Virus record (IMG/VR): IMGVR_UViG_3300025131_000017
Coordinates: 1 to 64,000 of that record
Reading direction: 5' to 3' (one strand)
Source: a virus
Length of the DNA: 64,000 nt
The notes under the pieces are model-generated. The model saw nothing but the letters and a program-made list of their open reading frames with translations, did not search any database and was not told where the DNA came from. Positions 1-9,344 of the stretch are shown here, piece by piece; the stretch's first letter is position 1; every line of letters begins with the position of its first letter. The translations under genes and the position numbers were made by a program.

Positions 1-2362
1 TTCCACCACTTGTTACTGTACCAGTGGCATCATCAGAAATTGCTGAATTTGCAATACCTATAAAATTACTACAATTATAAGGAACTGTTGGTAAGGTGGC
101 ATAGTGACCCTTAGTTGCAGTATTTGCCCAGTAAAAAATAGCGTGTTTATTAGAGTTTGTGTCATAAGCACTAGATATATAGGTAATATATCCACCATTT
201 GTCTCTCCGTTTTTCGGAACATATGCTATTGTATCGTCTATAGTATACGTTGCACTAGCTCCAGTTCCAGAAATGTCTCCTGTTTGAACTATCAAACCAC
301 TATAAGAATTAAAAACAACTATTCTTTCAAAGTCTGGATTATAGTCTGCTGCGATGTACCCACCAGTCTCATGACCTAAAGCGGCAATATCAGTTTCTGT
401 ATACATATCTCCCGCTGTTATTGTCCCTGAAGAACTTGTAAATGGCATATATAACAGATTTGTTCCACCTGAATTTCTAGTAACAAATAAATTAATGTTC
501 CTAGCTGCGTGATGTACAAGAGCACCTTCATAACCAGCATTTAGTGTTATAGTATCTAAAACTACTGGAGTACCTGCTGTAATAGAGTTGTCTCCAGTAG
601 ATACCGTAAGGGCAACTGCTGTTGCACGAGTGCTATTACTTGCATCTCCATAAACAAACATTACTTTGTTGTCATTAGAATCAAAACATAGACCTAGTAC
701 CTTACCATCAAGGTCATCAGCATCAGTAATATTGAATTTGGTACCTACATTTTGTATATCATTATCACTACTACCTCTTACAGTAAAAGCAAAAGCACTT
801 GTTTTATTTAAAGCATATTCATCTTCAAATACCATAATTATTCGGTTTGCGTTTGAGTCAAAAACCATCTCAAATATTGAGTCAGCACTCTCGTATATCG
901 TTTGCTCACTACCTGCTGTAATTGTATTAGTAGCGTCATCATTTACAGTACATATCTTAACATATGTAGTGTTAGAATATGTATAAGGAACAACAAATCT
1001 ATCTACATTTGTATCATATGGAATATTACCAGACCCAATATTATATGTGACACTACTTCTTAAAACTACAGCGGTTCCAAAAGCCATTGTGTGGGTACCT
1101 GCATTTGAAATATGACCCATTACCATAGTTGGATAGTTGCTATTATTAGCATCTCTATACGATACCATAAATTTATTATTATCTGGGTCAAATCCCATTG
1201 CAGCGTAATAACCATCTGTATTGTCCTCAACTTGTGTACCAGCATTTGATGTAAAACCAGCCCACGTCTTACCTGCTTGGATACCTTTAGCTACTTCTAT
1301 ATCACCATCAGCTTTAATAGCTACTGGGTCACCAGCTGAAATAGCACCATCTGCAGTGGCTGTAAACTCAACTCCCCCACCTCCAGCATCTTCCCAAGCT
1401 GGGGCTGCTCCTGCACCACCAGAAGTTAGTACTTGACCATCTGAACCATAATTAGCACCACCAATTCCAATTTCACCTTGTGATGTAAATCTAAATTTTT
1501 CCGTAGCGGCTTCAGAATGTCCTGTTTTAAATAATATATCGGTCGCATTGACAGAAGCACTAAATGTTCCTTGTGCTACAGCTTCAATAGCGGCAGCGAC
1601 AGTAATGGCATCCGTACCACCTGCTTCATGCGGTGCTTGAAATTCAACCTTTCCAAGAACATCATTTGCATTAATATCTGTAAGAGATGTTGCAAGTAAT
1701 AATTTTCCGGTACTTGTTGTAGCGTCAGCCGAAGCACCCATTATTCTTAATTGGTCTGCCGATTCGTCCCATTCCATATAGGAACCAGCGGAGGCACCAA
1801 AGAATTTCACATCATGTCCGGTATCGTCTACACCCACAACTAAGCCACCACCTGTGATAGTTAATAGATTAGCTGTATGAGTGACTGATACGTCACCATT
1901 ATTAAAATTGATTACACTCGCAGATGCTAAGAAAAGGTCTGACCACATTAAGCTACCAGTACCTAAAGCTACACCATCTGATGTTACGGGTGATAAGGCA
2001 TTTTGAACTAACTCAACCTCATTAACACCTTCTACTCGGAATATAAGTTTGTTATCTGTTGTTGCAAAATCAATAAGGTTGTCGGCATCTCTACCTATCT
2101 TAGTGCCTGCATTTAAAATTGTTGTTATCCCTGTTTGAGCCCCAGCCAATAAAACAGCAACACCTTCAACAGTAATTTGTCCTGAACTTGCTCGTGCTAT
2201 TGTAGTATCAGAAGCATGTCCTAATTCAATGTCTTGAGTAAATGTTACCGAACCATCAGCAGCAATTGCGATTGCATCTTCGTCAGAAGCGGAACCTATA
2301 GTCCCTGCGTCAGCAATAACTACATTAGAAGATACGGTTGGTTTTGTTCCTACGAATCCCAC
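1..2362 (-). CDS. Tail-fibre-like protein with beta-propeller-type repeats (3' end outside window)
   Basis: The minus frame is open from a GTG at 2362 to the window edge (about 787 residues). AGGAGG (complement at 2369-2374) lies 6 nt upstream of the GTG. The N-terminal part shares the module ELGHASDTTIAR with the neighbouring 1334-residue fibre, which suggests a common shaft or attachment fold. From about position 1150 leftwards there are about seven repeats of 50-60 residues, each beginning with a pattern like FDxxxNKxMVxYxD. This is what a beta-propeller of about seven blades would look like. I infer a receptor-binding virion protein. The fold assignment is inference; the repeats and the open frame are seen directly. 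Confidence 0.75.
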   Translation of the reverse strand, partial: MGFVGTKPTVSSNVVIADAGTIGSASDEDAIAIAADGSVTFTQDIELGHASDTTIARASSGQITVEGVAVLLAGAQTGITTILNAGTKIGRDADNLIDFATTDNKLIFRVEGVNEVELVQNALSPVTSDGVALGTGSLMWSDLFLASASVINFNNGDVSVTHTANLLTITGGGLVVGVDDTGHDVKFFGASAGSYMEWDESADQLRIMGASADATTSTGKLLLATSLTDINANDVLGKVEFQAPHEAGGTDAITVAAAIEAVAQGTFSASVNATDILFKTGHSEAATEKFRFTSQGEIGIGGANYGSDGQVLTSGGAGAAPAWEDAGGGGVEFTATADGAISAGDPVAIKADGDIEVAKGIQAGKTWAGFTSNAGTQVEDNTDGYYAAMGFDPDNNKFMVSYRDANNSNYPTMVMGHISNAGTHTMAFGTAVVLRSSVTYNIGSGNIPYDTNVDRFVVPYTYSNTTYVKICTVNDDATNTITAGSEQTIYESADSIFEMVFDSNANRIIMVFEDEYALNKTSAFAFTVRGSSDNDIQNVGTKFNITDADDLDGKVLGLCFDSNDNKVMFVYGDASNSTRATAVALTVSTGDNSITAGTPVVLDTITLNAGYEGALVHHAARNINLFVTRNSGGTNLLYMPFTSSSGTITAGDMYTETDIAALGHETGGYIAADYNPDFERIVVFNSYSGLIVQTGDISGTGASATYTIDDTIAYVPKNGETNGGYITYISSAYDTNSNKHAIFYWANTATKGHYATLPTVPYNCSNFIGIANSAISDDATGTVTSGG

Positions 2363-2372
2363 TTGTTACCTC

Positions 2373-2696
2373 CTAACTTATGTCACTAATTACACTAACC
2401 CATGTATCCAAAGAACTGGCTGTGTCTGTATCTACTTTTAAAGCATCTCCACTTTCTAATATAAATCGACTTCCACCATCAATTAATTCTAAAGAAGAGG
2501 CGGCAGGAATTGAAACACCTTTTATTAAATAATAATCATTACCACCCGTGGTGACAAAACAATCTACAGCAATCGCAGCAGAGTGAATATTAACTAATCG
2601 TATACTAACAACTGCATCATCACCGCCCGCAGTATAAAGAGTAGCCCCCGATGTTCCGGTTGCCCGTGCTATATGTCTTTCAAAATCTTGTGCCAT
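2373..2696 (-). CDS. Small virion-associated protein, 107 aa
   Basis: A 107-residue beta-rich acidic protein with no Cys and no membrane segment. It lies between two tail-fibre-like genes, 10 nt upstream of the next start, and is preceded by GGAG and a late-promoter-like AGTATAATA at 2714-2723. Its layout (short beta strands, SLELIDGGSRF) resembles small accessory proteins of tail or fibre modules. Function is not recognised; a structural role comes from context only. Confidence 0.6.
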   Translation of the reverse strand: MAQDFERHIARATGTSGATLYTAGGDDAVVSIRLVNIHSAAIAVDCFVTTGGNDYYLIKGVSIPAASSLELIDGGSRFILESGDALKVDTDTASSLDTWVSVISDIS

Positions 2697-2713
2697 TTGT
2701 GTCTCCTATAGTA

Positions 2714-2723
2714 TATTATACTA
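2714..2723 (-). promoter_or_regulatory. Late-promoter-like motif TAGTATAATA
   Basis: On the minus strand the site reads TAGTATAATA, 18 nt upstream of the start at 2696. No TTGACA-like box is found about 17 bp upstream. It belongs to the set of similar sites before late genes described in the findings. Confidence 0.5.
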
Positions 2724-2741
2724 TTCAGTATACTAAAAATT

Positions 2742-5700
2742 CTATAATGCAACCGCCATTGCTATTGCGAAACCCTTGCTTGGGGCATCTACATATGTTT
2801 TTATATCAGAGGCAGGAATAGTTTTCATTGTTCCATCGTCATTCATAACAAACCCATCAGCATCAGCAATTGTAATTGAACCTCCGACAGATGTTCCTCC
2901 ATCAAGTAAGTTCAATTCTGTCGCAGTTGCCCCTACGTTTGTTCCACCTATGTCTAGTGTAGTAACAGAAAGTTCCCCAGCCACCGTTACAATATTACCA
3001 CTAGCAGTAAGTGTTACTAAATCTGTATCCCCCACGGGTCCTATAGTTGCCCCTGTTGGAACTACTACATTACCACCAAAGGTTGCAGATAAATCATCAC
3101 TAAGTGTTAGAGCAGTAGCTAAAGAGTTTAATGAACTTCCTGAACCTCCTGCATTAGCAGTCTGGAATATAATATCTCCACCAGCCCCACTACCTTTTCC
3201 TTGCCCACCTTGAAGGGTAAGAGCCCCTCCAGCAATATTATTCGTAGTACCAGCTGTAGTTGTACCGGCTGACATAGTTAATGTTGTACCTGCTGTATCA
3301 TGAGCGGCAGCAGTTGGAATTAGTTTATTGCTTGAAAATAATAAATCGGTTTCGGCTTGAATAGCAGAAGTTCCGTTTCCTGTTAAAACTGCATTTGCGG
3401 TTAGACTAGAAGCACCTGTACCACCATGAGCAACGGCTACATCTGTAGCCTCCCATGTTCCTGTGGCAATTGTTCCTACTGCCGTAATTTGAGTCTGTGA
3501 TGCATCTACACCAATAACAGAACTACTAGCAGTCAAACCAGTACCAGCAAACAAAGTTGCTACATCTGCTAAGTCTCCTTTTACTGTTGCGTTACTGTCT
3601 GTAGTATCTGTAAATACTATATAGTCGCCATTAGCAATTGCAGTGTCAGTAAGTTCAGATAGGTCTAATGCAAGAGAAACTCCTCCACTACTCCCACCAC
3701 CTGAAAGTCCATTTCCTGCAGTTACACCAGTAATATCCCCAGTAGTTGGGGTTGCCCATGAAGGCACTCCAGATGCTAAAGTTAATACATCTGCATCAGA
3801 ACCTTTAGCTAATTTTGTTACTGTTCCAGAGGAGCCTCCATATAATATGTCTCCTTCTGCGGTCATAGGAGATAGGGCATCAAAACCAGCTGTGGCTGTT
3901 CCCGCACCCGTACCACCATCAGCAATAGCTACGTCTGTTCCACCAGCTCTATATACCGCATTCCCTTCAATAGTTATATCACCTGAACCAGAACGAGCAA
4001 TTGTAGTATCCGTTGCATGACCTAGTTCTATAGTAGATGCAGTAGTAAGAGAACCATCATCATTAATGGTTAAAGCTGTCGCAAGGGCGTTTAAGGAACT
4101 TCCAGACCCACCCGCATTTGCTGTTTGAAATATAATTGCCCCACCTGCACCAGAACCCTTACCTTGTCCACCTTGGAATGTTAAGGCACCACCTGCTTGG
4201 TTATTACTTGTTCCTGCAGTAGTAGCACCAGCCGACATAGTTAGTGTTGTTCCTGCGGCATCGTGGGCAGCAGCTGTTGGAATTAATTTATTACTTGAAA
4301 ACAATAAGTCTGTTTCAGCTTGTATTGCGGAAGTTCCATTACCAGTTAAAATTGCATTTGCAGTTAAAGACGATGCTCCAGTACCTCCATGAGCTACACC
4401 AATATCAGTCGCTTCCCATGTTCCAGTAGCGATTGTTCCTATTGCAGTAATACCTGTTTGAGAAGCATCTACACTAAGTGAGTGGGCAATATTTTCCCCA
4501 CTAGTGGCTCCTGTAGATGTAAGTCCTGTTCCAGCTGTAATGTTCTGAACATAATCTCCAGTTGTGTGGGTTGCTAATGTAATAAGGTTGTTAAGGGTGG
4601 TTGCACCTGTTCCACCTTGGGCAACCGCTACGGTAGTACCTTCCCATGTACCAGAAGAAATAGTACCTAAACCAGTAATACCTGACTGATTAGCCACGGA
4701 TAATAGTCCGGCATTAGTCATAGCTGCCGTAGTACCCATAGTTAAAGTTCCGGCAATTGTTGTGGTAGAAGCAGCACCTGCTCCTATAGTTACATCAATT
4801 TCTCCATCATCTGATGCTTGACCTTGTAAATGTAATCCTGTAGTAACAGTAGCATCATTCTCAGCCACATAAAATTTCATTCCTCCAGCCTCTGAACCAT
4901 GGTCGGCTTCAACTACGTAACTTTCTATTCGAGCCAATTCTTCTGGTGCATTGTTACTCGCATCAGTTCCTAAAAATGAAATGGTCCCTAAAATATCATT
5001 ATCAGCACCTTGACCTGAACCGGGGTCTTTTATAAATTGTAAATATCCTGCTGTTGCATCAGCATGAGTGTTTGTTATCTTTGCTACTGGTAAATTAGCA
5101 CTCGCTGAAGCTGCATCTAAACCAGAAGCAGTTCCTGCTGAAACAGTACCCCAAGTGGGTACCCCTGAAGCAAGTTTTAAAAACTCACCGTCAGAACCTT
5201 TAGCTAATTTTGTTACGGTTCCTGATGAACCTCCATACAATACATCTCCTTCCGCAGTCATAGGTGATAAGGCATCAAATCCAGCCGTAGCAGTACTTGC
5301 ACCAGTACCTCCATGGGCAACTGCCACATCTGTGGCTTCCCAAGTACCTGTTGCTATAGTTCCAACTGCGGTTATTTGAGTTTGTGAGGCATCTACTCCT
5401 ATAACAGAGCTTGAGGCTGTTAATCCTGTTCCTGCAAATAAAGTAGCTACATCAGCCAAATCTCCCTTGACTGTTGCATTACTATCAGTAGTATCCGTAA
5501 ATACTATGTAATCCCCATTGGCTATAGCTGTATCTGTTAATTCTGAAAGGTCTAGACTAAGGGTGTGTGCAATGCCTTCTCCACTCGTTGCCCCAGTTGA
5601 ATCAATTCCTGTTCCTCCAGTAATAGTTCCAACGTAATTTCCTGTTGTATGGGTTCCTAATGTAATAAGATTATTAAGTGAAGTTGCCCCTGTACCACCT

Positions 5701-6746
5701 TGGTCAACTGCTACTGTAGTTCCTTCCCAAGTACCTGATGTGATTGTTCCTACACCTGTTATATTAGATTGATTAGCAACGGTAACAAGTCCAGCTGAAC
5801 TAAGGGCTTCTGTTGTTCCTGAATAAATTGAACCATCAAATCTAGCATTACCTGTGTCAACCCACATTGCCCAATTTCTAGTAATAGTTTGGTTAGTTCC
5901 CGCAGTAGCTGCCGCATTAATATATAAAGTAGCTGCATCTGATGTTGTCACAGAAGAGTTTGTTGCCGCTAGTGTTGGGGCTTCAATCGTAACATGTGCA
6001 TATTTTGTAGCGGTTCCAGAGCCTGATGTATTACTATCTGTAATCGTAGATGTATCAACATGAATCATTGCCCCATCGCCCGGAGTTACACTCTTGTCTC
6101 CATCTAAAGTTAATCCTGTTAATGTTCCAAGAGAAGTAATATTTGTTTGAGCGGCAGTTGCTATGGTTCCTGTTAATTCATTTACTGATAAATTAGCTAA
6201 AGTAAATCCAGATGATGTATTTACTGTAGTTGTGGGTGCTTCATGACTATTACCTGTTGTGGCAAATAATTTCCACATATCTGAATCAGAAGCATCCCTA
6301 ACTAATCCTGAATATTTTGTACCACTATCTACATACTTACCATACCACCCAATATCAACAGAGTCCCCTGAGTTGTTGTCTGCTAAGGCAAACATTGGGT
6401 CGTCAATAGTTACAGTAGAAGTGTTTATAGTTACTGTACTACCATTTACTGTAAGGTCACCACTTAAAGTTAAATTAGTTGCTTCTATAGTTGATGGATA
6501 AGCAGCAACCCCTGAAGAGTTTATTGTAATAGCTCCAGAAATCCCTGAAAATACATATGTGGGTATTCTAGTTACAGCAGTTTTAGTGTTTGTTCCCCCA
6601 CCACCATTATCAATAATAAATAAATCGGCATCAGCAATAGCCTCCCCAATATCATCTAAACCATCAATATCAAGGCTAGATGAGGTTTCCCCAGCAAATT
6701 GTGACGACCTAGTATATAAAGTTCCTCTTAAACTGGATAAAGGCAT
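2742..6746 (-). CDS. Repetitive tail-fibre-like protein, 1334 aa
   Basis: The whole protein is low-complexity and Gly/Thr/Ala/Ser-rich with recurring motifs such as GTWEGTTVAVAQGGTGATT and LTGNGTSAIQAE. The GGTGAT repeat family is typical of long phage tail fibres and trimeric shafts. Several blocks recur almost verbatim as protein, for example the stretch from ELTDTAIANG to HGGTGAS, encoded near 3420-3660 and again near 5300-5560. Their DNA differs at many third codon positions. The C-terminus ends in a short hydrophobic tail. It lies in the late operon just before the other fibre gene. Host adsorption is the probable role. No catalytic motif was seen. Confidence 0.8.
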   Translation of the reverse strand: MPLSSLRGTLYTRSSQFAGETSSSLDIDGLDDIGEAIADADLFIIDNGGGGTNTKTAVTRIPTYVFSGISGAITINSSGVAAYPSTIEATNLTLSGDLTVNGSTVTINTSTVTIDDPMFALADNNSGDSVDIGWYGKYVDSGTKYSGLVRDASDSDMWKLFATTGNSHEAPTTTVNTSSGFTLANLSVNELTGTIATAAQTNITSLGTLTGLTLDGDKSVTPGDGAMIHVDTSTITDSNTSGSGTATKYAHVTIEAPTLAATNSSVTTSDAATLYINAAATAGTNQTITRNWAMWVDTGNARFDGSIYSGTTEALSSAGLVTVANQSNITGVGTITSGTWEGTTVAVDQGGTGATSLNNLITLGTHTTGNYVGTITGGTGIDSTGATSGEGIAHTLSLDLSELTDTAIANGDYIVFTDTTDSNATVKGDLADVATLFAGTGLTASSSVIGVDASQTQITAVGTIATGTWEATDVAVAHGGTGASTATAGFDALSPMTAEGDVLYGGSSGTVTKLAKGSDGEFLKLASGVPTWGTVSAGTASGLDAASASANLPVAKITNTHADATAGYLQFIKDPGSGQGADNDILGTISFLGTDASNNAPEELARIESYVVEADHGSEAGGMKFYVAENDATVTTGLHLQGQASDDGEIDVTIGAGAASTTTIAGTLTMGTTAAMTNAGLLSVANQSGITGLGTISSGTWEGTTVAVAQGGTGATTLNNLITLATHTTGDYVQNITAGTGLTSTGATSGENIAHSLSVDASQTGITAIGTIATGTWEATDIGVAHGGTGASSLTANAILTGNGTSAIQAETDLLFSSNKLIPTAAAHDAAGTTLTMSAGATTAGTSNNQAGGALTFQGGQGKGSGAGGAIIFQTANAGGSGSSLNALATALTINDDGSLTTASTIELGHATDTTIARSGSGDITIEGNAVYRAGGTDVAIADGGTGAGTATAGFDALSPMTAEGDILYGGSSGTVTKLAKGSDADVLTLASGVPSWATPTTGDITGVTAGNGLSGGGSSGGVSLALDLSELTDTAIANGDYIVFTDTTDSNATVKGDLADVATLFAGTGLTASSSVIGVDASQTQITAVGTIATGTWEATDVAVAHGGTGASSLTANAVLTGNGTSAIQAETDLLFSSNKLIPTAAAHDTAGTTLTMSAGTTTAGTTNNIAGGALTLQGGQGKGSGAGGDIIFQTANAGGSGSSLNSLATALTLSDDLSATFGGNVVVPTGATIGPVGDTDLVTLTASGNIVTVAGELSVTTLDIGGTNVGATATELNLLDGGTSVGGSITIADADGFVMNDDGTMKTIPASDIKTYVDAPSKGFAIAMAVAL

Positions 6747-6749
6747 TTT

Positions 6750-7076
6750 CTATCTCCCCCAAAGTATTCCACGAATTCTGGCATTTGTTCCGGCTGCCCT
6801 AATAATACTAATCTTGGTTCCAAAAGAAATTTTTTCGTCATAATAACCCTCATCTTGAGGAATTAACATTGTAGAAGTTGATGCAGTTCCATCAAACTCT
6901 ACATATGCATCAGCTAATTCAACTATAAAAGACACTCTATTACATTCTTCCATATTACCAGCAAGTGTTACTGCATCTTCTGCAGAAGCACTTGAAGTAG
7001 TGTAAGTAAATGCTTTATGTTTACTAAAATTTTGTAATATTTCTATTTCTGAACGCCATGGAGCTTTATCTGCCAT
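6750..7076 (-). CDS. Small structural protein, 108 aa
   Basis: A 108-residue beta-rich protein with the C-terminal segment ISIIRAAGTNARIRGILWGR. That end resembles the C-terminus of the 314-residue structural protein at 40414-41358 (phrases such as RISMIAAQ and GVIWG). This suggests a related small beta-sandwich or trimerisation fold. It overlaps the upstream coiled-coil gene by 11 nt and ends 4 nt before the fibre start, so the three are co-translated. The function is virion-associated by context. Confidence 0.6.
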   Translation of the reverse strand: MADKAPWRSEIEILQNFSKHKAFTYTTSSASAEDAVTLAGNMEECNRVSFIVELADAYVEFDGTASTSTMLIPQDEGYYDEKISFGTKISIIRAAGTNARIRGILWGR

Positions 7077-8079
7077 CGCTAACCTCCTCTTTTGGTTTGA
7101 ACTTTAATAGGGTTGGTTTTCCATATCCTAAATTGTGGGTTCTAATATTATCTTTACCTTGTGGCATAGTAAATCCTTCTGCTCGCATAATGGCTCCCAT
7201 TGAAGCATAACTTGGTTTAGATAGTTCTTCACGAAACTTACTATTCATAATTCTTAGATATGTCATTTCTTGTACCATATCATCCAATGTTTTTGTCATA
7301 TCACTAATAACAGATTGTTGTTTTATAATCTTTTTTCCTAAAGTTGTTTTAGAATTTTGATTTTTATTAGTTTCCACTTCTAAATCCGTTATCCACTTTC
7401 TTAATTTTGTTTCGAGTAGTTTTGCCTCTTCTAATTGAATTCCAAATTCCTTAGATTCAGTTTGCCAATAAACTAATTCATCTTTAATTTCTTTAGTTTC
7501 TTTTACTAGCTCTTTATTTATTCTACTCGTTTCGTTAGTAAAACTTTCAAATTCTTTTAACTTACCTCTCAATTCTTCAACTTCTGCTAAAATATCTTGT
7601 TTACCAATCGTAGCTCTATCTCTTTCTTGGAAAGCTATATCCATAGTAGAACCTTGAGTTTCAAGATTATTTTTTAACTGATTAATTTCAAGACTTTGTT
7701 TTTCTGCCCTCTTAGTCATTAAGTCTAGTTCATTAGATGTATTAGATAATTGACCATTAGTATCTTTATAGTCTTGCTCAAAATGTAAAAGTTTGGCATT
7801 TAAAGAATCAGCATATTCTAATTTAGCCTTAGAATCTTTTAATTTTTCTTCAATTGCAGAAATTTCATTCTTAGATAAGGTAAGGTTTTCTTCTAAGACA
7901 ATTTGTCTTTTAAGTGCCTCATCTTTTTCAACCTCTATGTTTTGATAAACAATAATTTTATTTTCTAACTCTTGAATTTGCTGTTGATATTCCTCCGCTG
8001 CCGAAAGATTTTCAACTATAATTTGAGGTTGTTTTCGATTATGCTTATTAGGTTTTTTGTTGAAATCACTAAGTTTCAT
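7066..8079 (-). CDS. Long coiled-coil protein
   Basis: About 337 residues from the ATG at 8079. A GTG at 8097 would add six residues, but the ATG lies just after GAG and beside the upstream stop. Most of the protein (roughly residues 40-280) is heptad-rich and charged, a long parallel coiled coil. It is followed by a short Gly/Pro-containing tail. No enzymatic motif is visible. Its place in front of the fibres suggests a fibre-shaft, spacer or assembly-chaperone role. This is inferred. Confidence 0.65.
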   Translation of the reverse strand: MKLSDFNKKPNKHNRKQPQIIVENLSAAEEYQQQIQELENKIIVYQNIEVEKDEALKRQIVLEENLTLSKNEISAIEEKLKDSKAKLEYADSLNAKLLHFEQDYKDTNGQLSNTSNELDLMTKRAEKQSLEINQLKNNLETQGSTMDIAFQERDRATIGKQDILAEVEELRGKLKEFESFTNETSRINKELVKETKEIKDELVYWQTESKEFGIQLEEAKLLETKLRKWITDLEVETNKNQNSKTTLGKKIIKQQSVISDMTKTLDDMVQEMTYLRIMNSKFREELSKPSYASMGAIMRAEGFTMPQGKDNIRTHNLGYGKPTLLKFKPKEEVSDGR

Positions 8080-8482
8080 AAATCTCTTGGGTCTCACTCG
8101 CTATAAATGGATTGCCAGAAAATTCTCTTGATTTCTTTAATCCTAAAATCCAACTTTGTGGTGTTTCGGCTTTTGAAATCATTTTAATACTACCAGATTT
8201 TTCTTCAATTCCTATATCTCCCTCAATAATCATTTCTATATGAGCTTCATGTTGAGGTGCGTGTGAATGTAACTCAAAAGTATTAGATGTAACATGATAA
8301 AATAAATCTGCTACATGAATATCTTTTTCAATTGGTTCTCGTTGAAAGTATATTGGTACAAGGTAAGAAACAACTTGTTTTTTAGGTTCTTCAACCTTTG
8401 TTATAGTTTCTTTCTTAGTTGCCGTGTTTATAACCTTTTTGGTTTTTGCTTTTTTTGCTACTTGTTTTTTTTCTTGAGTCAT
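8069..8482 (-). CDS. Small protein with basic N-terminus, 137 aa
   Basis: The start at 8482 is supported by GGAGGGG 7-8 nt upstream. The first 25-30 residues are Lys-rich (KKQVAKKAKTKK) and the remainder is a compact beta-rich domain of about 100 residues. It overlaps both neighbours (68 nt upstream, 11 nt downstream), as is usual in this compact operon. The family is not recognised; a virion or assembly role is inferred from position. Confidence 0.6.
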   Translation of the reverse strand: MTQEKKQVAKKAKTKKVINTATKKETITKVEEPKKQVVSYLVPIYFQREPIEKDIHVADLFYHVTSNTFELHSHAPQHEAHIEMIIEGDIGIEEKSGSIKMISKAETPQSWILGLKKSREFSGNPFIASETQEIYET

Positions 8483-9332
8483 GGGTAATCCCCTCCTTCT
8501 TTCTTGATGTTGCTAAATCTGTTTCACCTTTATATTTTCTTCCAGCCCCCTCTCCTCTAATTCTTCCTTTTCCATGTCCACTTACAGAACGTTCATGAGC
8601 TCCTGTTCCTGTACCCCTAATTCTCTTTTTACCCCCACGAGCATTATAAGTGTCTCCAACATTTTCTGGTTTTACCCATCTATGTGCTGTTGGGTCAAAT
8701 CTTGCCCCTTGAAAGGGAGGCATACTAAGAACTTTAAGGATGTCTATATCGTCTGCTTTTACAGCATTTGTGACAGGAGTCTTTCGTACATAAGTATCTG
8801 AACTATCAGAACTATTTTTGAAGAAAGTCTTCATTTTTTCTATGGCAGATTCTTTTCTCATTCGTCCACCTTTTTTTCTCATTGCTTGTTGAATTTGTCT
8901 TTCAAATTCTCTTTGTTGTGCTGGAGTAGGTTGTCCTGAACCACGAGTAATATTGTCGCTTAACCACCATCCAGCCAATGCTGCTGCGGCAGGTGAAACT
9001 CTTTTTTCAATCTTCTCGTCTTCGTCTTCTTCATCATCAGTTGTTTTTCCATCATAAAGAGGATAACTTTTAAACAAATCATCAAAGTCTTGTGGGTCAT
9101 CCATACTTTTATTATAAGGATTGTTTTCCATACCAGCCACTAATTTACCCGCTAAAGCCCGTTTTTCTTCACCAGTTTTTGCAGCCTTAATATCATCCAT
9201 ATGCAATTCTCTTACAGCATCAAAGTGTTTTCCTTTTCCACTTCCACTTATCAATGCCCATGCTACTGCCCAAGGATTCTGAATTTTTTGTGCCTTGTAT
9301 AACTCTTTAATTTTGTTTAAATTATTTGACAT
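8415..9332 (-). CDS. Uncharacterised virion-module protein, 305 aa
   Basis: The N-terminal about 90 residues form a helical domain with WAVAWALISGSGKGKHFDAV and YNKSMDDPQDFDDLF. A short hydrophobic segment (AAAALAGWWLSD) follows near residue 115. A basic Gly/Arg/Lys-rich C-terminus with GKGRIRGEGAGRKYKGET could bind nucleic acid. The short helical N-terminus resembles small domains at the ends of phage head-associated proteins, but I cannot name the family. A late-promoter-like site lies at 9350-9358 just upstream. Confidence 0.55.
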   Translation of the reverse strand: MSNNLNKIKELYKAQKIQNPWAVAWALISGSGKGKHFDAVRELHMDDIKAAKTGEEKRALAGKLVAGMENNPYNKSMDDPQDFDDLFKSYPLYDGKTTDDEEDEDEKIEKRVSPAAAALAGWWLSDNITRGSGQPTPAQQREFERQIQQAMRKKGGRMRKESAIEKMKTFFKNSSDSSDTYVRKTPVTNAVKADDIDILKVLSMPPFQGARFDPTAHRWVKPENVGDTYNARGGKKRIRGTGTGAHERSVSGHGKGRIRGEGAGRKYKGETDLATSRKKEGITHDSRKKTSSKKSKNQKGYKHGN

Positions 9333-9344
9333 AAATATACTCCA

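Noticed and set aside
2776-6843. Many long plus-strand frames antisense to the tail-fibre gene
   Set aside because: They are out-of-frame shadows of a repetitive Gly/Thr-rich gene, with no ribosome binding sites and no independent domains.
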